From assembly GCA_020216745.1 (NCBI GenBank), contig JAIWNQ010000267.1:1-10000 (forward strand): DNA of 10,000 nucleotides. Reading direction: 5' to 3'. Positions within the stretch are counted from its first letter, which is position 1, and every line of letters begins with the position of its first letter. The position numbers were made by a program, and so were the translations under genes. Of this stretch, positions 7,897-10,000 are shown in pieces. The notes beneath the pieces are model-generated. The model searched no databases. It was not told the origin of the DNA and saw only the letters and a list, made by a program, of their open reading frames with translations. This stretch comes from Candidatus Hydrogenedens sp. (GTDB lineage: Bacteria > Hydrogenedentota > Hydrogenedentia > Hydrogenedentales > Hydrogenedentaceae).

Positions 7897-8964
7897 TTAC
7901 TCTTTAGGAAGTTCGTTGTACCAGGGCAATTCCTCTTTTTTCTCTATCTGAACACCTTTTTCAGGATACCATCTCTTATTATCAGGTGTAATTGAGACCC
8001 ATTCATATTCACCTGTATCTGGATATAAGGCATATAACTTCCCTCCTTTAGGAACAAAATCACTTCCATAACCACCTAATCCTGTGGCTCTTCCATATAT
8101 AAGGTCCACACCCTCAATAATGCCCGAATAATCATTTACATGGTCATGACCACATATACACGCTTTTAACCCTGGTATCTTCTTAAGATAGGCAAGCGAT
8201 TCACCACGTTCTGCTTCATAACATACATTCTCAAATTTAACACCAGAAGCCACTTCACTTTCCCAAATAGTATGATATTGATATATTGGAATATGGCACA
8301 CCATAAAAGTAGGAATGGAAATGTTTGCGTTGGCTTCAGCCCATTGTGAAACCCATTGTCGCTGTTCGTCTCGCAAACCAACATTATTTGAATTGAGACA
8401 AACAAATCTCCAGAGACTCTCGCCACTTGTTTTTGCAACAATTACCTCGTAATTACCCTCTGCTATCCCTCCGCGATACATCGAATTCTTCCCTTTTGCC
8501 AGAATGTCATGCCCCTTCGTATAATCTGACAATTTATCATGATTACCCCAAGTATACAACCATGGCACTCCAAGCGACCCAAAAAATTCAACAGCTGTTT
8601 CAAGATATGAAAGCCCCCTACCAAAAGCATTCTCATTCCAAACATCGCCTGTTATAGCAATTAAATGAGGTTGTGTAAGGTCAATCAGTTTTTTAATTAT
8701 CTCTTCTGTCGTTTTATCTATATTCTTATCTTTTCTATATGGATTAAAATGAATATCCGTAAATTGAAGCAATTTGATACTCTTCTCATTACCAGATATA
8801 GTTAATGTATACTTATTTTCACTAACCGTATTTGATTTTTCCATCCCGACAGGTGATTTTGAAGTTTCATTTCTTGCAGATGCTTTGGAACTACTCACTA
8901 TTGCAGTACCAGCTGACACTGAACTTACAATAAAAAAACGTCGTGTTATCTTCATACTACTCAT
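7897..8964 (-). CDS. Metallophosphoesterase with Tat-like signal peptide
   Basis: A calcineurin-like phosphoesterase of 355 residues, probably exported. The N-terminus has the twin-arginine motif TRRFFI (7-12), a short weakly hydrophobic stretch and an ASA cleavage site, giving a predicted cut after residue 30. The metal-binding motifs are all present in order: FTDIH (Asp70, His72), TGDVW (Asp107), GNHD (140-143), CHIP (His224) and CGHDH (271-275). The overall pattern resembles the Dcr2 / plant PAP29-like branch of the superfamily; the substrate cannot be told. It is convergent with the NYN gene, whose stop is 29 bases away. A good ribosome site supports the start at 8964 over the ATG at 8955. 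It appears to have its own promoter in the divergent gap. Confidence 0.93.
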   Translation of the reverse strand: MSSMKITRRFFIVSSVSAGTAIVSSSKASARNETSKSPVGMEKSNTVSENKYTLTISGNEKSIKLLQFTDIHFNPYRKDKNIDKTTEEIIKKLIDLTQPHLIAITGDVWNENAFGRGLSYLETAVEFFGSLGVPWLYTWGNHDKLSDYTKGHDILAKGKNSMYRGGIAEGNYEVIVAKTSGESLWRFVCLNSNNVGLRDEQRQWVSQWAEANANISIPTFMVCHIPIYQYHTIWESEVASGVKFENVCYEAERGESLAYLKKIPGLKACICGHDHVNDYSGIIEGVDLIYGRATGLGGYGSDFVPKGGKLYALYPDTGEYEWVSITPDNKRWYPEKGVQIEKKEELPWYNELPKE

Positions 8965-8971
8965 AGCAAAA

Positions 8972-8981
8972 CTTCCTTCTT
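8972..8981 (-). promoter_or_regulatory. Ribosome binding site for the metallophosphoesterase
   Basis: On the minus strand AAGAAGGAAG ends 7 bases before the ATG at 8964. This is the strongest Shine-Dalgarno in the window and decides the start in favour of 8964. Confidence 0.75.
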
Positions 8982-9010
8982 GTTTGTAATTATTGAATAA
9001 AGTTTAACAA

Positions 9011-9038
9011 AATATAGAACTAAATATGGAATTGTAAA
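9011..9038 (-). promoter_or_regulatory. Candidate sigma70-type promoter for the metallophosphoesterase
   Basis: On the minus strand TTTACA (9038-9033) is followed after 16 bases by TATATT (9016-9011); each box matches the consensus at five of six positions. Transcription would start near 9004 and give a leader of about 40 bases. The region is very AT-rich, so a chance match is possible. Confidence 0.4.
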
Positions 9039-9054
9039 AAACAATAAATTAACA

Positions 9055-9888
9055 ATGAAACAACACTTCTTAAAAGTTGATTCAAATATAAGACTATCAA
9101 TTTACGACTTTGGTGGCATAGGACCTCCATTAATTTTCTGCCATTTCACAGGTGGATTAGGAATGCTATGGCAACCAATTGCAGAAAAACTGCTCACCAA
9201 ATTTCATTGTTTTGCTTATGATGCAAGAGGCCATGGAAATTCCAGTAAACCCGATAATATTAACTTTTACGATTGGAATAAACACTTAAGAGACCTAATC
9301 GCTATAACTGAATATATCAAAAATACAACAAATAAACATCACTTTTATGGTGTAGGTCATTCATTTGGTGCTGCCTGTCTAAGTCAGGCAACCTTATTTA
9401 ATAAGAATATTCAATGGAAAAAAATAATTCTTATTGAACCTATTATTGGTCCCGATATATTTGATTTTAGACAAGAAATAATGTCTGAAATAGCCAGAAA
9501 ACGGCGACCTTTGTTTAGCAAAGAACAATTAGATAATCAATTAAGGAACAAACATCCTTACAAAAGCTGGGACATGAACATGTGGGAGATATATAAAAAA
9601 CATGGATTCATAGTAAATGAAAATAATGATTATTTATTAAAGTGCAGTCCAGAAATAGAGTCATATCAGTATTTATTTGGAAACCCTAAAGGATGGTTTA
9701 ATAAACTGAAGAAAATCCATGTACCTACCTTAATCATCTACGGCGAAAAAAGTGAACTATTACCCATCGCATATTATCAATTAGAACAAATACCAAAGGC
9801 ATTTCTTGTAAAAATTCCTAAGGCAACTCATTTTATCACACAAGAACATCCACAGACCATAGTTAACTGGATAAAAAACTGGTTCTAA
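9055..9888 (+). CDS. Alpha/beta hydrolase
   Basis: A 277-residue soluble alpha/beta-hydrolase fold enzyme, probably an esterase or other small-molecule hydrolase; the substrate is unknown. The oxyanion-hole region reads CHFTGG (29-34). DARGHGNSSKP (56-66) is the usual turn of this family. The nucleophile is Ser103 in the elbow GHSFGA, and the base is His259 in KATHFITQEHP. The acid position after strand 7, usually Asp, reads IIYGEKSELLP, so Glu234 would be the acid unless Glu128 in LIEPI serves. No signal peptide is seen. The ATG at 9055 gives a normal family start but no Shine-Dalgarno precedes it. It stands alone, divergent from the phosphoesterase with a 90-base gap between them. Confidence 0.9.
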   Translation: MKQHFLKVDSNIRLSIYDFGGIGPPLIFCHFTGGLGMLWQPIAEKLLTKFHCFAYDARGHGNSSKPDNINFYDWNKHLRDLIAITEYIKNTTNKHHFYGVGHSFGAACLSQATLFNKNIQWKKIILIEPIIGPDIFDFRQEIMSEIARKRRPLFSKEQLDNQLRNKHPYKSWDMNMWEIYKKHGFIVNENNDYLLKCSPEIESYQYLFGNPKGWFNKLKKIHVPTLIIYGEKSELLPIAYYQLEQIPKAFLVKIPKATHFITQEHPQTIVNWIKNWF

Positions 9889-10000
9889 AAATTTGACTCC
9901 AACTATTAAAATATGTAGAATATAGATAATTATTTACACTTCTAATAAAAACAATAAATATAATTAAATTTTTTTATATGTTTAAGATTAATTGTTTACA
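9889..10000. other. Non-coding AT-rich end of window
   Basis: After the hydrolase stop no reading frame of useful length and no GC-rich hairpin is seen. The stretch is nearly all A and T. It contains a candidate promoter at its left end and two loosely similar segments, near 9925-9938 and 9986-10000, that both end in TTTACA. It probably is the upstream region of a gene beyond base 10000. Confidence 0.6.
9893..9921 (+). promoter_or_regulatory. Candidate sigma70-type promoter pointing out of the window
   Basis: TTGACT (9893-9898), a 17-base spacer, then TAGAAT (9916-9921). Both boxes match the consensus at five of six positions with ideal spacing, and transcription would start near 9928. It lies just after the hydrolase stop, so it would serve a gene to the right of the window. 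Confidence 0.45.

Noticed and set aside
8427..8657. Plus-strand open frame inside the phosphoesterase gene
   Set aside because: It is antisense to conserved metal-binding motifs of the phosphoesterase and has no start signals.
9003..9030. Promoter for the alpha/beta hydrolase (TTTAAC, 16 bases, TATGGA)
   Set aside because: Both boxes are weak matches in very AT-rich DNA, so it was not annotated, although some promoter must drive this divergent gene.

Overview
This window comes from an AT-rich bacterial chromosome. It is densely packed with intact genes and shows no mobile elements, RNA genes or CRISPR arrays. Seven genes run left to right from before base 1 to about 7867, with gaps of 53 bases or less and two overlaps, so they are probably one operon. 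They are a yclM-type aspartate kinase (5' end cut off), pyruvate kinase, a class I SAM-dependent methyltransferase, bshC, bshB1, bshA, and a protein joining a NYN (PIN-like) nuclease domain to a cold-shock domain. A metallophosphoesterase with a Tat-like signal peptide follows on the minus strand (7897-8964). An alpha/beta hydrolase then runs divergently on the plus strand (9055-9888). The last 112 bases are non-coding and hold a good sigma70-like promoter pointing out of the window.

The core of the window is a complete, contiguous bacillithiol (BSH) pathway. BshA joins GlcNAc to L-malate, BshB1 removes the acetyl group, and BshC adds cysteine to give the low-molecular-weight thiol. In Bacillus the bshC gene lies apart from bshB1-bshA, so having all three together is a different arrangement. 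The most interesting point is the methyltransferase whose end overlaps the start of bshC. N-methyl-bacillithiol is known from green sulfur bacteria, where a SAM methyltransferase (NmbA) was implicated. This gene is therefore a good positional candidate for an N-methyl-bacillithiol synthase, which would make the cluster a four-gene N-Me-BSH operon. That is inference from position and fold, not shown by the sequence.

The organism cannot be named from this window. The BSH genes, the NYN-cold-shock fusion and the Tat-exported phosphoesterase would fit a BSH-making lineage outside Bacillus, such as a Bacteroidota/Chlorobiota-like or candidate-phylum bacterium. Shine-Dalgarno sequences are clear at some starts (pyruvate kinase, bshB1, the phosphoesterase) and absent at others (bshC, bshA, the hydrolase), so translation coupling and weak leaders are both in use.
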